From G963678445 sp963678445 (lineage in GTDB: Bacteria > Hydrogenedentota > Hydrogenedentia > Hydrogenedentales > G963678445), in assembly GCA_963678445.1 (NCBI GenBank), contig OY782877.1, forward strand, positions 4,774,001-4,838,000: 64,000 nt of DNA, read 5' to 3'. Shown piece by piece: positions 1 through 8,837 of this stretch. Positions within the stretch are counted from its first letter, which is position 1. Every line of letters starts with the position of its first letter. The translations under genes were made by a program, and so were the position numbers. The notes under the pieces were generated by a model, which worked only from the letters and a program-made list of their open reading frames with translations, did no database searches and was not told the DNA's origin.

Positions 1-150
1 AAAGGGACACTTTGAGAAAATCGTTGATCTCCCCTGAGAAAGCCGTTAGGATCACAGCAGCCAATTTTTCACAACGCAATCAGGTTTAAAGGTCCACAGA
101 AACAGGACTTTTAAGGGAAATAAATTATCGATGATCGAAAGGATACACCT
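1..150. other. leader region before the DegT gene
   Basis: No gene is visible here. The stretch just before the ATG at 151 contains AAAGGATACACCT, in which AAAGGA can serve as a ribosome binding site at about 7 bases spacing. I cannot place a promoter with confidence. Confidence 0.4.
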
Positions 151-1410
151 ATGTCCAAACAGCTTCTTGCTATAAACGGGGGCAACCCCGTATGTACGGA
201 ATCCTGGCCTTCTTTGATGTTGGGGCCGGAGGCTATCGGCGAAGAGGAAATTGCAGCGGTAACCGATGTGTTGCGCTCTAAAAAAATCTTTCGCTTTCTG
301 GACATAGAGCATTCTCGATGTACGGAACTGGAAGAGCATTTTAAAGCGATGACGGGCCGTAAATACGCCTTGGCGGTAGGTGGCGGCACAGCTGCGCTCA
401 TCTGTGGTCTAATTGGCATCGGGGTAGGCGAGGGCGATGAGGTCATCGTTCCGGGCTACACCTATATCGCGTCGGCGGCGGCAGTGCTCATTTGTGGGGG
501 CATTCCAGTAATCGCCGAAATCAATGAATCTCTGACACTGGATCCGGCAGCGGTAGAATCCTGCATCACGCCACGTACCAAGGCGATCATGCCGGTACAC
601 ATGCGCGGCTACGGTTGTGATATGGATGCCATCATGGCAATTGCGCGTAAGCACAACTTGCTGGTCATTGAGGATACAGCACAGGCGTGTGGCGGTGCGT
701 ACAAAGGGCAACGCCTGGGCGCAATTGGCAATGTAGGCTGTTATAGTCTGCAACAATTCAAGCTGATCACCGCTGGGGAAGGCGGGATGGTCATCACCGA
801 TGATGAAACCGTCTACCAACGTGCCTTACTCCGCCACGATTCCGCTATGTGCTTTTGGCAACCTGGAGAATCCAAGGTAAACCCGTTCCCAGGCGAGAAT
901 TTCCGGATGAATGAGATGGAAGGCGCCTTGGGCTGTGTTCAATTTGGCCGTCTGAAAGGCATCATCGGCAAATGCCGCAAATTGCGCGACCGTCTGCGCA
1001 GAGAAATTGCCGACCTGGATTGCTTTACCTTGCATCATTGTGCCGATGACGCGGGCGACTGCGGCATTTCCCAGGCGCTTCTTTTTCAAAACGGCGAAAA
1101 AGCCAAAGCATTCTCAGCAGCATTACAGGCCGAAGGAATCCCCTGTGGTTCGCTTTATGACAAAGGTATTCCGGACCGCCATATCTATTGTCACTGGGAG
1201 TACGTTATGCAAAAATACGCTGCCGATGCCCATGGACGCCCCTGGACCTCTCCCTTGCATGATGGATCCCGGCGATATGCGCCGGATATGTGCCCGCGCA
1301 CATTGGATATCCTGGGACGTACCGTCATGCTGTCCTTCTCGCAAACAATGGATGAAGTGCACGCCGATCTTATGGCAAAAGCCATTCGCAAGGTCTGTAA
1401 CGGCCTTTAG
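151..1410 (+). CDS. DegT/DnrJ/EryC1/StrS family sugar aminotransferase
   Basis: A 419-residue, fold-type I PLP aminotransferase of the family that aminates keto-sugars for surface polysaccharides and nucleotide-linked sugars. The family landmarks are visible: the IEDTAQ segment, whose Asp175 should hold the pyridine nitrogen, and SLQQFKLITAGEGG, where Lys204 is the expected Schiff-base lysine. GGGTAAL near residue 77 is the usual phosphate-binding region. Length is typical. The start is supported by AAAGGA upstream. It precedes a NeuA-like/KdsC-like fusion and, on the other strand, a KdsD homologue, so a role in making an amino-keto sugar of LPS or capsule is reasonable; an amino-KDO pathway enzyme (KdnA-like) is one possibility. 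The exact substrate cannot be read from sequence. An intergenic repeat starts inside its stop codon. Confidence 0.88.
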   Translation: MSKQLLAINGGNPVCTESWPSLMLGPEAIGEEEIAAVTDVLRSKKIFRFLDIEHSRCTELEEHFKAMTGRKYALAVGGGTAALICGLIGIGVGEGDEVIVPGYTYIASAAAVLICGGIPVIAEINESLTLDPAAVESCITPRTKAIMPVHMRGYGCDMDAIMAIARKHNLLVIEDTAQACGGAYKGQRLGAIGNVGCYSLQQFKLITAGEGGMVITDDETVYQRALLRHDSAMCFWQPGESKVNPFPGENFRMNEMEGALGCVQFGRLKGIIGKCRKLRDRLRREIADLDCFTLHHCADDAGDCGISQALLFQNGEKAKAFSAALQAEGIPCGSLYDKGIPDRHIYCHWEYVMQKYAADAHGRPWTSPLHDGSRRYAPDMCPRTLDILGRTVMLSFSQTMDEVHADLMAKAIRKVCNGL

Positions 1411-1529
1411 CGGTCCAGCAACCGCAAGGTGGCCAGGGCCACACCCAGGAAATAGGGTCCTTACCGTGCCTGACCGCAACAAAAATTTCGGTTTTTATGA
1501 CAGCTTATAGAATGTTCGTCACTAAAGTA
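1408..1529 (+). repeat. Family-1 intergenic palindromic repeat, full copy
   Basis: Unit of about 120 bases beginning at the TAG stop of the preceding gene. It contains GCGGTCCAGCAACCGC (hairpin 1), GTGGCCAGGGCCAC (hairpin 2), the block GGTCCTTACCGTGCCTGACC (hairpin 3), and ends in a TTTTTATGACAGCTT...GTCACTAAAG tail. The same order recurs at 27867 and, inverted, near 33.7 kb. Confidence 0.85.
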
Positions 1530-1571
1530 TTCCTGCGATCACCACAGGCGTAAATGCCTGGAAAGAGAAAT

Positions 1572-2735
1572 ATGAAGTCACCGCATCAAAAAATGGTAGC
1601 GCTACTGGTGGCGCAGAACAATTTGGAAGCCCCCTCTCAGATTCCTCTGAAGTGGCTTACGCGAAACCTGTATAGGCGTCCTTTGCTGTATTGGGTGTGC
1701 AAGGCGGCTGAGGACTGCACGCAGGTTGATGCCATTTATATCATAACGCAAGATAAAACCGTGGCACATACGGCTACAACGTTGGGGCTGGGCAAGATAC
1801 GTGTCCTGGATACATGGTCAGAAACTCCCTCACAGGATTGGCTCGTACAGCAAATCTCAGAATATGCAGGTTGCCCCTATGTTGCTATGCTGCAGCCCAC
1901 TGCACCGCTGCTCAGCGCCCCAGATCTCAAACGGGGATATCTGAAAATACAGCAGGGGCAATACGATCGTGTCGTGTCGGTCACACGCCAACGACAGCCT
2001 TCGTGGCGAATTACAGTCGACGACGACACTTCAGGAGAGCCTGCCCTACCCGATCTTTCTGAGAACAGATGGGTGGAAAATGGCGCGTTCCACATTACCC
2101 GGGTCCCCTCTTCGCCCCATGAAGGGAACGTTGGCTTGGTGGAGATGGCGCAGGAAAGCCGCTATTCGCTCCAACAGGAGTCCGACTGGGGTGCGATAGA
2201 AAGTGTATTACGTGAACTTCAGTCTCAACAGAACGCTCCCCTGAAAGAGCGCTTGTCACGGGTACGTCTGGTCGCGACGGATGTAGACGGCTGCCTTACC
2301 GATGGCGGCATGTGCTATGCCGAAGATGGCGGACAATATAAGCATTTCAATGCCAAGGATGGCATGGGGGCCACTTTATTACGTGCAGCGGGATTTTTGG
2401 TGGCCTTTATCACGCGCGACTCGACGGCCCTGGTGCAACGTCGCGGCGAAAAGCTGCAAGTAGACGAAATACACCAGGGGGCATTGGATAAAGAGGTGGT
2501 GATGGAAGATATTTTACAACGGCGAGGCTTAAGCTGGGAAGAAATCGCCTATCTTGGTGACGACGTCATCGATTTAGGCGTGCTGCGCCGTGTCGGTATC
2601 TCCGCCTGTCCCGCTGATGCACTACCCGAAATACGAAAAGAAGTAGATATAGTATTAAACCTGCCCGGTGGCGCAGGCGCATTCCGCGAATTGGCCGCCT
2701 ACTTCCTACCCGACATCAATACGCTCTCTTTCTAG
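1572..2735 (+). CDS. CMP-sugar synthetase-like (NeuA-like) / KdsC-like HAD phosphatase fusion
   Basis: A 387-residue fusion. The first ~215 residues look like a CMP-sialic acid synthetase: MLQPTAPLL matches the LQPTSPLR block and WVENGAFHI the PNGAIYI block. The nucleotide-binding signature is damaged, however: the usual ARxxSKxxxxKN motif reads AQNNLEAPSQIPLKWL, losing the conserved Arg, and the later Arg of LQPTSPLR is Leu. The last ~155 residues are a KdsC-type HAD phosphatase, with DVDGCLTDG (nucleophile Asp), FITRD, and YLGDDVIDLGVL, close to the GDDLIDWPVM of KdsC. NeuA-HAD fusions are known in animals and Bacteroides. I infer an active phosphatase with a doubtful cytidylyltransferase. 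The start at 1572 follows GGAAAGAGA; an ATG at 1554 in the same frame is also possible. Confidence 0.78.
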   Translation: MKSPHQKMVALLVAQNNLEAPSQIPLKWLTRNLYRRPLLYWVCKAAEDCTQVDAIYIITQDKTVAHTATTLGLGKIRVLDTWSETPSQDWLVQQISEYAGCPYVAMLQPTAPLLSAPDLKRGYLKIQQGQYDRVVSVTRQRQPSWRITVDDDTSGEPALPDLSENRWVENGAFHITRVPSSPHEGNVGLVEMAQESRYSLQQESDWGAIESVLRELQSQQNAPLKERLSRVRLVATDVDGCLTDGGMCYAEDGGQYKHFNAKDGMGATLLRAAGFLVAFITRDSTALVQRRGEKLQVDEIHQGALDKEVVMEDILQRRGLSWEEIAYLGDDVIDLGVLRRVGISACPADALPEIRKEVDIVLNLPGGAGAFRELAAYFLPDINTLSF

Positions 2736-2757
2736 ATAGACCCAGGCAATTCCCGCC

Positions 2758-2866
2758 TCCCCCTCGTGACGAAGTTGCACTTCGTCACGCACTTGTCTCC
2801 GAAGCTTTGCTTCGTAGTATCTGGGCGATAACTTTAACGTTACCAAGTTCAACTTGGTAACGAGGG
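2758..2866 (+). repeat. Family-2 intergenic palindromic repeat, full copy
   Basis: Three successive hairpins: CGTGACGAAGTTGCACTTCGTCACG-type arms (GTGACGAAG/CTTCGTCAC), CGAAGCTTTGCTTCG, and GTTACCAAGTTCAACTTGGTAAC-type arms (GTTACCAAG/CTTGGTAAC). A near full-length inverted copy lies at 45551-45656 and a partial one at 29448-29518. Confidence 0.85.
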
Positions 2867-2870
2867 CGGG

Positions 2871-2916
2871 ACAAGGTGGCCAAGGCCACATTCAGGAAAC
2901 ATGGTCCTTGTCATGG
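2871..2916 (+). repeat. Family-1 repeat, partial copy
   Basis: AAGGTGGCCAAGGCCAC followed by CAGGAAACATGGTCCTTG matches hairpin 2 and the start of hairpin 3 of the family-1 unit. It abuts the family-2 copy. Confidence 0.75.
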
Positions 2917-3013
2917 GTACCCCACCACACGTTAATCAATTTCTCGTTTTTCTTTGCTTCTTTCTTTTTCCGTAAAAAGAAAGAAGGCGTTGTGAAAGAT
3001 AAAAAGCTATACC

Positions 3014-3976
3014 TCAGGCAATTCCTGCCTTTACCAGATCATGTAGATGGATGGCCCCAATGGGTCGTCCATCCTCATCCAGCACCGGTGCTGCAGTAAT
3101 CAGATTCTCTTCCATCAAACGCAACACATCAACCGCCAGGTCATCCTTGTCGACATGACGCGGACGGCAGGTCATCACCAACGAAACGGATTTGTCCAGC
3201 GAGGTATCTTCACGTTGCAACAACCGTCGCACATCCCCATCGGTCAACACCCCAGCCAAGACACCAGCATCATTAACCACAAACGTACAGCCCAGACGCT
3301 TGATGGTTATTTCCAGCAACGCTTCGCGGATAGGCGCATCGTGCTTTACCACCGGGATTGTCTGCGCAACATGCATCAGCTCCTCCACACGACACAAGAG
3401 TTTGCGTCCCAGACTGCCGCCCGGATGAAAGACCGCATAATCTGTTTTTGCAAAGCTGCGCAGTTGCATAAGCGTAGCCGCCAAGGCATCCCCCACCGCC
3501 AGCATCAACGTCGTGCTGGCCGTAGGCGCCGTGTCCAGAGGATCCGCCTCACGCGCTACCGACGTATCGATAACCACCTGTGCATATTTGCCCAACGTAG
3601 ACGTAGGCGCACTGGTCAACGCAACAATACCCGCACATAAAGGACGCAGATGCGGCAAAAGTTGCGTTACTTCATCCGTTTCCCCGCTATTCGACAACGC
3701 CAAAACGATATCCTCCTGCATCACCATCCCCAAATCACCATGAATCGCCTCCGCCGGATGCAAAAACGTGGCCGGTGTGCCCGTACTGATGAGCGTCGCC
3801 ATCAATTTACGCGCAATATGCCCGCATTTCCCCATGCCCGTCACCACCACCTTCCCCCGGCACCCATACAAAACATCAATCGCCTCTACCGTGTCGCCAT
3901 CCACACGCGCCAAAAACGCTCCCAACGCCTCATACTCCAAACGCAGCGACTCACGAAACATGGCCAACTTATCCAT
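3014..3976 (-). CDS. kdsD: Arabinose-5-phosphate isomerase (KpsF/GutQ/KdsD family)
   Basis: A 320-residue enzyme expected to convert ribulose-5-phosphate to arabinose-5-phosphate, the first step towards KDO for lipopolysaccharide. The order is classical: an N-terminal SIS sugar-isomerase domain (GKVVVTGMGKCGHIARKLMA, then LALSNSGETDEV near residue 95) and two C-terminal CBS motifs (about residues 205-320), with the family linker FHPGGSLGRKLL between them. Length matches the family. It is oriented against the NeuA/KdsC-like gene and separated from it by repeats. A terminator-like hairpin lies 40-70 bases upstream of its ATG on the same strand. Confidence 0.93.
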   Translation of the reverse strand: MDKLAMFRESLRLEYEALGAFLARVDGDTVEAIDVLYGCRGKVVVTGMGKCGHIARKLMATLISTGTPATFLHPAEAIHGDLGMVMQEDIVLALSNSGETDEVTQLLPHLRPLCAGIVALTSAPTSTLGKYAQVVIDTSVAREADPLDTAPTASTTLMLAVGDALAATLMQLRSFAKTDYAVFHPGGSLGRKLLCRVEELMHVAQTIPVVKHDAPIREALLEITIKRLGCTFVVNDAGVLAGVLTDGDVRRLLQREDTSLDKSVSLVMTCRPRHVDKDDLAVDVLRLMEENLITAAPVLDEDGRPIGAIHLHDLVKAGIA

Positions 3977-4014
3977 GCACCTATCCCTCTTTCCCTACTT
4001 CCAAGCAAGCACCT

Positions 4015-4048
4015 AAAAAAAAGACAGCAGCCCTCCTGTGAAGGCTGC
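4015..4048 (-). promoter_or_regulatory. terminator-like hairpin in the leader of the kdsD gene
   Basis: Read on the minus strand, GCAGCC...GGCTGC (4027-4032/4043-4048) is followed after TGTC by a run of eight T (4015-4022), then the ATG at 3976 after about 38 bases. No gene lies upstream on this strand to be terminated, so this may be an attenuator in the leader of kdsD. The stem is only six pairs, so it could also be chance. Confidence 0.4.
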
Positions 4049-4281
4049 AGATAATCACAAATATTGTACACCAGCAAAAAGGCAGATACCAAAAACGCCG
4101 CAATTGTATGCGCTCCCACGAAGGCCTTTAAAATGAAAATTAAAGTGTCTGCAAAAATTAATATATAGTAATCCATATCTATAGTTCTCCAAGAAACGGA
4201 TTGAATCTTCTTCCAGTAGCTGCTACTATCAAACCAATTTTATTGTTCTTCAACGTATTCAAATTAAGGATGTGTAGCACT

Positions 4282-6624
4282 ATGCGTACAACACTTCTAT
4301 TTATAGTCTTTTGCGTGGCCTTGACAGGTGTTTCGTTACCAGCGGCTTGTGATACGACTGTAGCGGAGGCGGTTATACCACGTATCGCGTTGGTCGGGGA
4401 TAGCTGGAGCGCTTTTTTGTGGGCCTTCCGTACTTTCCGTGACGTATTGCAGGAGTACCCTGCGTTTGAAAATTATGTAGAGACTGGGGCAAGTACGGCG
4501 GTGATGGGGATTAAGACGTATGAGTATCTGGATTCGGACCGTATGCAGGCGATGGAAGAGCTGTTGAATGAGAATCCTACGATTGATGTGGTGGTACTTG
4601 CCTTGGGAGCGAATGATTTTCTTTCTGGCACTCCTGTTGAAACGGAAAATCCTGAGGTAACTAAGGCGGACTGGCGTTGTCCGGGTACGGAACGGGAGTA
4701 TAATGATGCACTTTTCACAGCCATCGGGGAAAGCTGTCAGGCGATAATTGATCGCATCCTGGCCATACGCCCTGATATTCGCATCGTTATACCCAGCTAT
4801 ACCTATAGCGCTATCGATGTCCACAGTGAGTGTGGCGCAGAACCTCAGAATCGTGGCTGGGCCGGTTTGGGATTGGCAATGCAACAGCTGGCCAATGCCA
4901 ATGAACGTGTTGAATTTGTTAATAATTATGGCTTGATGCAGTGGCACTATGGCGTGTATACCACAGCACAGGAAGAAGATGAAAGCACATGGGGAGCGCC
5001 TGATATCCCAGCACAAGATTCTTCCCTGCTCTATCCTGTGGATATACTCACGGAAGCGTTGGTTAACACAGGAAATCCCGGAGGATTACCACAGTACCGC
5101 GCTCCTCGCCAGGCATATATTGATCGTGAAGGGCATCCGACAGAGGAATCCGCGGGGCTGTTGGTTCAACGCATGATGGACACGCATATCGAGCAATGGC
5201 TGCGTTATCCAAAGGTTTTCGAAATACGTCCATTGGATGCCTCAGACGCGCAGGCACGTTTCCAGCTAACCTTTAGTGAAACGGTGAGCGGGTTTGACGC
5301 CTCTGATATGAGTGTCGTTGCCCAAGATGTCGCTGGCACCACCAAAGATGCACGCGTGCTGGGTATAACCCCCGCAGATGCGGCACGCATCTATACGGTC
5401 ACCATCGATACAACGGGGCTTACAGGGGGGGCAGGCATTCATATTTTTGATGACGATTCCATCGTAGCGCAAAGTGGACTTCCATTGGGTGGTCCAAATA
5501 CCGCTACCTGGACAGACAACGGTGCGTTTAGCTACAACGGTGCGTTTTCGTTTACCGATTTAACTACACCCGACCCAAGTGATTTTCAAGGTGCTTTGAC
5601 TTTCCTTGCGGCTATGACAGAACCGTATGAAGAATTGATTAACAATATGTTGAGTTTTTCTCCGGACAAACTCGATATAAATTCAAACTTTACTGATTTG
5701 CTCATGAGCTTTTTAACCGGCTCCGTTTCACTTGACACACTATATATTTCTGGAAATTATCTTCTGGAAAGCTATGAGTTTGCGTTGATCCACAAATGCC
5801 TTTCCGACAGCAATTTCGACTTGAGTTCCGTTCGGATTCCGCAAGAAGAGGAAGGCACTACTTTGCCGGGACCCTCTCATGCCGCTGTGATGAGCGCATG
5901 GCAGCAGGATATCACCCAAATGCAGGCAGATCTCGGGGGACGCGATCAGTTGGCGCTACAAATTTTTGCAGGCCTGGACACCCTTTTCGCTGGATATATG
6001 ATGTTGGGCGACCAAGATTCGCTGAGTCTGATGCAGGGGCTTTCCGCCATTCTTTCAGCGATGGCAAACGAGATTGAAAAATTCCTTCCCGGAGTATCTT
6101 TCTCTGAGATTACTGCCAACAATTATTCAGGACATCCGGAATGGTTTTCTTCTACTGCCGATCCGGATGGCGATGGATACTCAAACGCAGCAGAGTATCT
6201 CCATTTTCAATCAGACGGTCCCGATGCGTACGCAGATGCCGCATTAAATTCATCCCTGCATCCCCTACCCCTCAAGCAATGGTATGAAGTATCGGAAAAA
6301 CTGCGCCTCTATATTCCTGAACTTTTACCGGTTAGCACGACCTATCAATGGTATAAGGACGGTATCCCCATCCAGGAAGATGCGGCACATACGGGCACCC
6401 AGACGCGAACGCTTAATATCCCCACGTTGAGTTTGTCAGACGCCGGTGCATACCACTGCGTGTATAACCAAAACATACCCGAAGGCGAAAAAGCCGAACA
6501 GACCTATGGCCCGATTCAAATTCAGGTGGCAAATGAGCTTCCCGCGCACTCGCAGTTCACGCTAGTCCTCTTTGCCCTAGTAATCACCCTCTTGTTTGCG
6601 TTCCGCATATATCGCGTCGCATAA
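4282..6624 (+). CDS. Secreted SGNH-hydrolase protein with Ig-like domains and C-terminal sorting tail
   Basis: A 780-residue surface protein. The start chosen, ATG at 4282, has AAGGA at 4266-4270 and begins a signal peptide (MRTTLLFIVFCVALTGVSLPAAC). Residues about 35-320 are an SGNH/GDSL esterase: VGDSW (block I Ser), LALGANDF (block III GxND) and REGHPTEES (block V His). Then follow a bacterial Ig-like domain (FSETVSGFDASDMSV), a helical stretch without recognised family, a calcium-binding-like DPDGDGYSNAAEY loop, and an Ig domain with SDAGAYHC. The last 30 residues form a Pro motif (LPAHSQFTLVL), a membrane helix and a basic end. Substrate unknown; deacetylation of polysaccharide is a plausible role. 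A terminator follows directly. Confidence 0.8.
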   Translation: MRTTLLFIVFCVALTGVSLPAACDTTVAEAVIPRIALVGDSWSAFLWAFRTFRDVLQEYPAFENYVETGASTAVMGIKTYEYLDSDRMQAMEELLNENPTIDVVVLALGANDFLSGTPVETENPEVTKADWRCPGTEREYNDALFTAIGESCQAIIDRILAIRPDIRIVIPSYTYSAIDVHSECGAEPQNRGWAGLGLAMQQLANANERVEFVNNYGLMQWHYGVYTTAQEEDESTWGAPDIPAQDSSLLYPVDILTEALVNTGNPGGLPQYRAPRQAYIDREGHPTEESAGLLVQRMMDTHIEQWLRYPKVFEIRPLDASDAQARFQLTFSETVSGFDASDMSVVAQDVAGTTKDARVLGITPADAARIYTVTIDTTGLTGGAGIHIFDDDSIVAQSGLPLGGPNTATWTDNGAFSYNGAFSFTDLTTPDPSDFQGALTFLAAMTEPYEELINNMLSFSPDKLDINSNFTDLLMSFLTGSVSLDTLYISGNYLLESYEFALIHKCLSDSNFDLSSVRIPQEEEGTTLPGPSHAAVMSAWQQDITQMQADLGGRDQLALQIFAGLDTLFAGYMMLGDQDSLSLMQGLSAILSAMANEIEKFLPGVSFSEITANNYSGHPEWFSSTADPDGDGYSNAAEYLHFQSDGPDAYADAALNSSLHPLPLKQWYEVSEKLRLYIPELLPVSTTYQWYKDGIPIQEDAAHTGTQTRTLNIPTLSLSDAGAYHCVYNQNIPEGEKAEQTYGPIQIQVANELPAHSQFTLVLFALVITLLFAFRIYRVA

Positions 6625-6635
6625 AGAACACTAGC

Positions 6636-6686
6636 AAAAAAAAGACGCCTTCTTCCTCGGATATTCATTGGAAGAAGGCGTTTTTT
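6636..6686 (+). terminator. intrinsic terminator after the SGNH gene
   Basis: Perfect 11-bp stem CGCCTTCTTCC (6646-6656) / GGAAGAAGGCG (6670-6680), 13-base loop, followed by TTTTTT and preceded by an A-run. Confidence 0.93.
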
Positions 6687-6913
6687 CTCGTATACAGGAA
6701 GGAGGATGAGGCTAGAAAAATTCTGCTGTGAGTATGTATTGCAGCACTGAGTTTCTGCACGGTATAGTATCTCCATGGTGAGTAGAATATTGGCTCTTTC
6801 GAAAGGATAGCTCACCGTTTCATACGAGAAATGGAGTATTTTTATAAAAGATGAAGAGCTTGGGTTGGACAGATATGCTTGTAGTTTTTTGTATGGTGCG
6901 TGAGGTCGGCTGA

Positions 6914-7741
6914 ATGCTTTCACCGTCGGATGAAAAACGGGAAAAACGTCTTTGTTGGGCGACGGATATCCATCTTGATTTTCTCGCGCCAGAACAGGTG
7001 GAGGCTTTCTATGACTCACTGATCGAGGCACAACCGGATGCGCTTTTGCTGGGGGGCGATATTGCGCGTGCGGATAATCTGGAAGCATATCTGCGACATT
7101 TGGACAAACGCATTTCATTCCCGGTTTATTTCGTCTTGGGTAATCACGATTATTATTGCAGCAGCATCGCGGAAACACGAAACAAGCTGCGTCACCTCGT
7201 CCAGACTTCGCAACATCTGGTCTGGCTTCCCCACGCTGGTGTAGTTTCTTTGACGGAAAAAACCGGGCTGATCGGTATGGGCGGGTGGGGAGATGGACGT
7301 TTGGGGGACTATGAAAACTCTTCGGTAAAGTTAAATGATTCGGTATATATCGAGGAACTTAAAGATCTGGATAAACATGCGTTGCATCAAAAAATGTTGC
7401 AGTTGGGCGCAGAAACGGCAACCCATTTCAAGGCAGTACTCCCCCACGCGCTGGCGCACTTTCAGCATATTCTCATTCTGATGCATGTACCACCGTTTGC
7501 TGAGGCTTGTCTGTATGAGGGACGCCCTGGGGATGCAAATACAATCCCTTTTTTCACATGTGGCGCACCGCGTGAACTTTTGTATCGTGTTGCACGCGAG
7601 AATCCGTTCCACCATTTTACGGTGCTCTGTGGACACACCCATCACCCGTATGATAAGCATCTGCTGCCCAATTTACAGGTAAAGGTAGGCGGCGCCGCCT
7701 ACGCTGCCCCTGCATTCCAGGAGCCTATCAACGTGTACTAA
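6914..7741 (+). CDS. Calcineurin-like metallophosphoesterase
   Basis: A 275-residue cytoplasmic phosphoesterase with the ordered metal-binding motifs of the family: TDIH (D-x-H, residue ~17), GGDI (GD, ~47), GNHDY (GNH, ~77), LMHVPP (H, ~195) and CGHTHH (GHxH, ~238). No signal peptide. The ATG at 6914 has no strong ribosome binding site (GAGGTCGGCTGA precedes it). The first ~13 residues are polar, so a slightly later start is possible. It stands alone between a terminator and a convergent gene. Substrate is not inferable. Confidence 0.85.
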   Translation: MLSPSDEKREKRLCWATDIHLDFLAPEQVEAFYDSLIEAQPDALLLGGDIARADNLEAYLRHLDKRISFPVYFVLGNHDYYCSSIAETRNKLRHLVQTSQHLVWLPHAGVVSLTEKTGLIGMGGWGDGRLGDYENSSVKLNDSVYIEELKDLDKHALHQKMLQLGAETATHFKAVLPHALAHFQHILILMHVPPFAEACLYEGRPGDANTIPFFTCGAPRELLYRVARENPFHHFTVLCGHTHHPYDKHLLPNLQVKVGGAAYAAPAFQEPINVY

Positions 7742-7768
7742 CGTGTATTCTCCACCGGAATACCGCGC

Positions 7769-8440
7769 TCATAATAAAAAAGCCGCAAGCACGACGAGCA
7801 GTCCAAGAACAAACAGCAATACCCAAAAGATAAGCCCACCGAAGGGACTAATTTCGTGAAAGGAACGTACGGAAAAGAGCACTTGGGGTAAACGAAGAAT
7901 GTCGGACAAGCCAAAGGCTTCTTCTGTGCCGACGGCAACCCAGAATTTCCCTTGTTCTTCAGTCGGAATATAGCCGACCAAGTAGTAATTACCATTTTTT
8001 TCAAACACATGCTCCTGCGTCGACCAACGCCAGGAGGTAGTCCCTGTGAATTCTTCGTTAAAGACTTCCGGCGTTCCCCCCGCACTGGTAAAGATAATCC
8101 CGCCCAAGCCTTCTGGAATATCAAAAGGAAGCTCGATGGGCGGCAAATCCACCCCCAGCAACACAGCAGCGGGACGCAGATTTCCATAGCGCTCGATATA
8201 AGGTACGCCAAGCTCGACCGACAAGGTTTCTCCTGCCTGAGCCGCAAAAGAGAACCACATTGTGGGTGCAGCAACTGTCGCTTCGTGATACCCCACTTGC
8301 GAAACACCGATATCAGCAAGCACATGCGCTGTTTCCGCATTTGTAGCCCCACCGTCGATAACAATAGGATTGTGAGCAAAAGCCGATAGTGCACCTATAA
8401 GAAAAAAACTTGTTGTTCCGTATACGTAAAGTCGTTTCAT
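7769..8440 (-). CDS. Small exported, membrane-anchored protein of unknown function next to the B12 riboswitch
   Basis: About 223 residues. The start at 8440 follows GGGGGGAG and gives a signal peptide ending in SAFA; cleavage there would leave His as the first mature residue (HNPIVIDGG). The body is a beta-rich domain without a motif I recognise, and the C-terminus is a 20-residue hydrophobic segment (GGLIFWVLLFVLGLLVVLAA) ending at the stop, with no basic tail. It diverges from the cobalamin-riboswitch gene. Exported proteins with an N-terminal His often bind metal (CopC-like), but that is only a thought here. Function unknown; a link to the neighbouring B12-controlled genes is inferred from position only. 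Confidence 0.7.
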   Translation of the reverse strand: MKRLYVYGTTSFFLIGALSAFAHNPIVIDGGATNAETAHVLADIGVSQVGYHEATVAAPTMWFSFAAQAGETLSVELGVPYIERYGNLRPAAVLLGVDLPPIELPFDIPEGLGGIIFTSAGGTPEVFNEEFTGTTSWRWSTQEHVFEKNGNYYLVGYIPTEEQGKFWVAVGTEEAFGLSDILRLPQVLFSVRSFHEISPFGGLIFWVLLFVLGLLVVLAAFLL

Positions 8441-8545
8441 GCTCCCCCCTTTTTTCAATAGCATCCCTTTTACCTCCTAGCGCAACAAGGACTACTTCCA
8501 TCGTAAAGTAAGAACTGCGGACTGTCAATATCGAGCACTCCAGTA

Positions 8546-8574
8546 TTGTCTTTCCCTGTGATGGCGTGTATACT
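8546..8574 (+). promoter_or_regulatory. sigma70-type promoter for the riboswitch transcript
   Basis: TTGTCT (8546-8551) and TATACT (8569-8574) are separated by exactly 17 bases. The predicted start of transcription (about 8581) falls on the first stem of the cobalamin riboswitch, which supports the assignment. Confidence 0.75.
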
Positions 8575-8579
8575 TACCT

Positions 8580-8780
8580 CGCTGGTTCGTCTGTATCCCA
8601 TAGATACAGAGGCTAAGAGGGAATCCGGTGCAAGTCCGGAACTGCCCCGCAGCGGTAATCAGGAACGAAAGGCGCATTGAATGCACTGGGATAGAGGGTT
8701 GTGTCCTCGCCCGGGAAGCAGCGCCGAGTAGGCCCGGCCGATTCTATTGGTTTGCCTGAAAGTCCGAAGACCTGCCAGCG
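8580..8780 (+). promoter_or_regulatory. Cobalamin (B12) riboswitch
   Basis: All core pieces are present in order: AAGAGGGAATCCGGTG, CAAGTCCGGAACTGCCCCGC, AGCGGTAA, and the B12 box GCCTGAAAGTCCGAAGACC. The closing stem is CGCTGG (8580-8585) with CCAGCG (8775-8780). It lies on the plus strand upstream of the 1123-residue surface protein. The class normally represses its downstream gene when adenosyl- or methylcobalamin is bound. Confidence 0.96.
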
Positions 8781-8837
8781 GCGTGTCGTTTTGAAACGAT
8801 GCGAGTGAACAGCCTTCGCGGGAAAGGTGACTGTAGC

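Noticed and set aside
2854..3099. Short open frames over the repeats, encoding similar peptides with GGQGH near 2.9 and 33.7 kb
   Set aside because: The shared peptide arises from translation of the noncoding family-1 repeat, not from a gene family.
4201..4281. TTG start for the SGNH protein
   Set aside because: It would place unrelated residues before a clean signal peptide; ATG at 4282 has AAGGA upstream.
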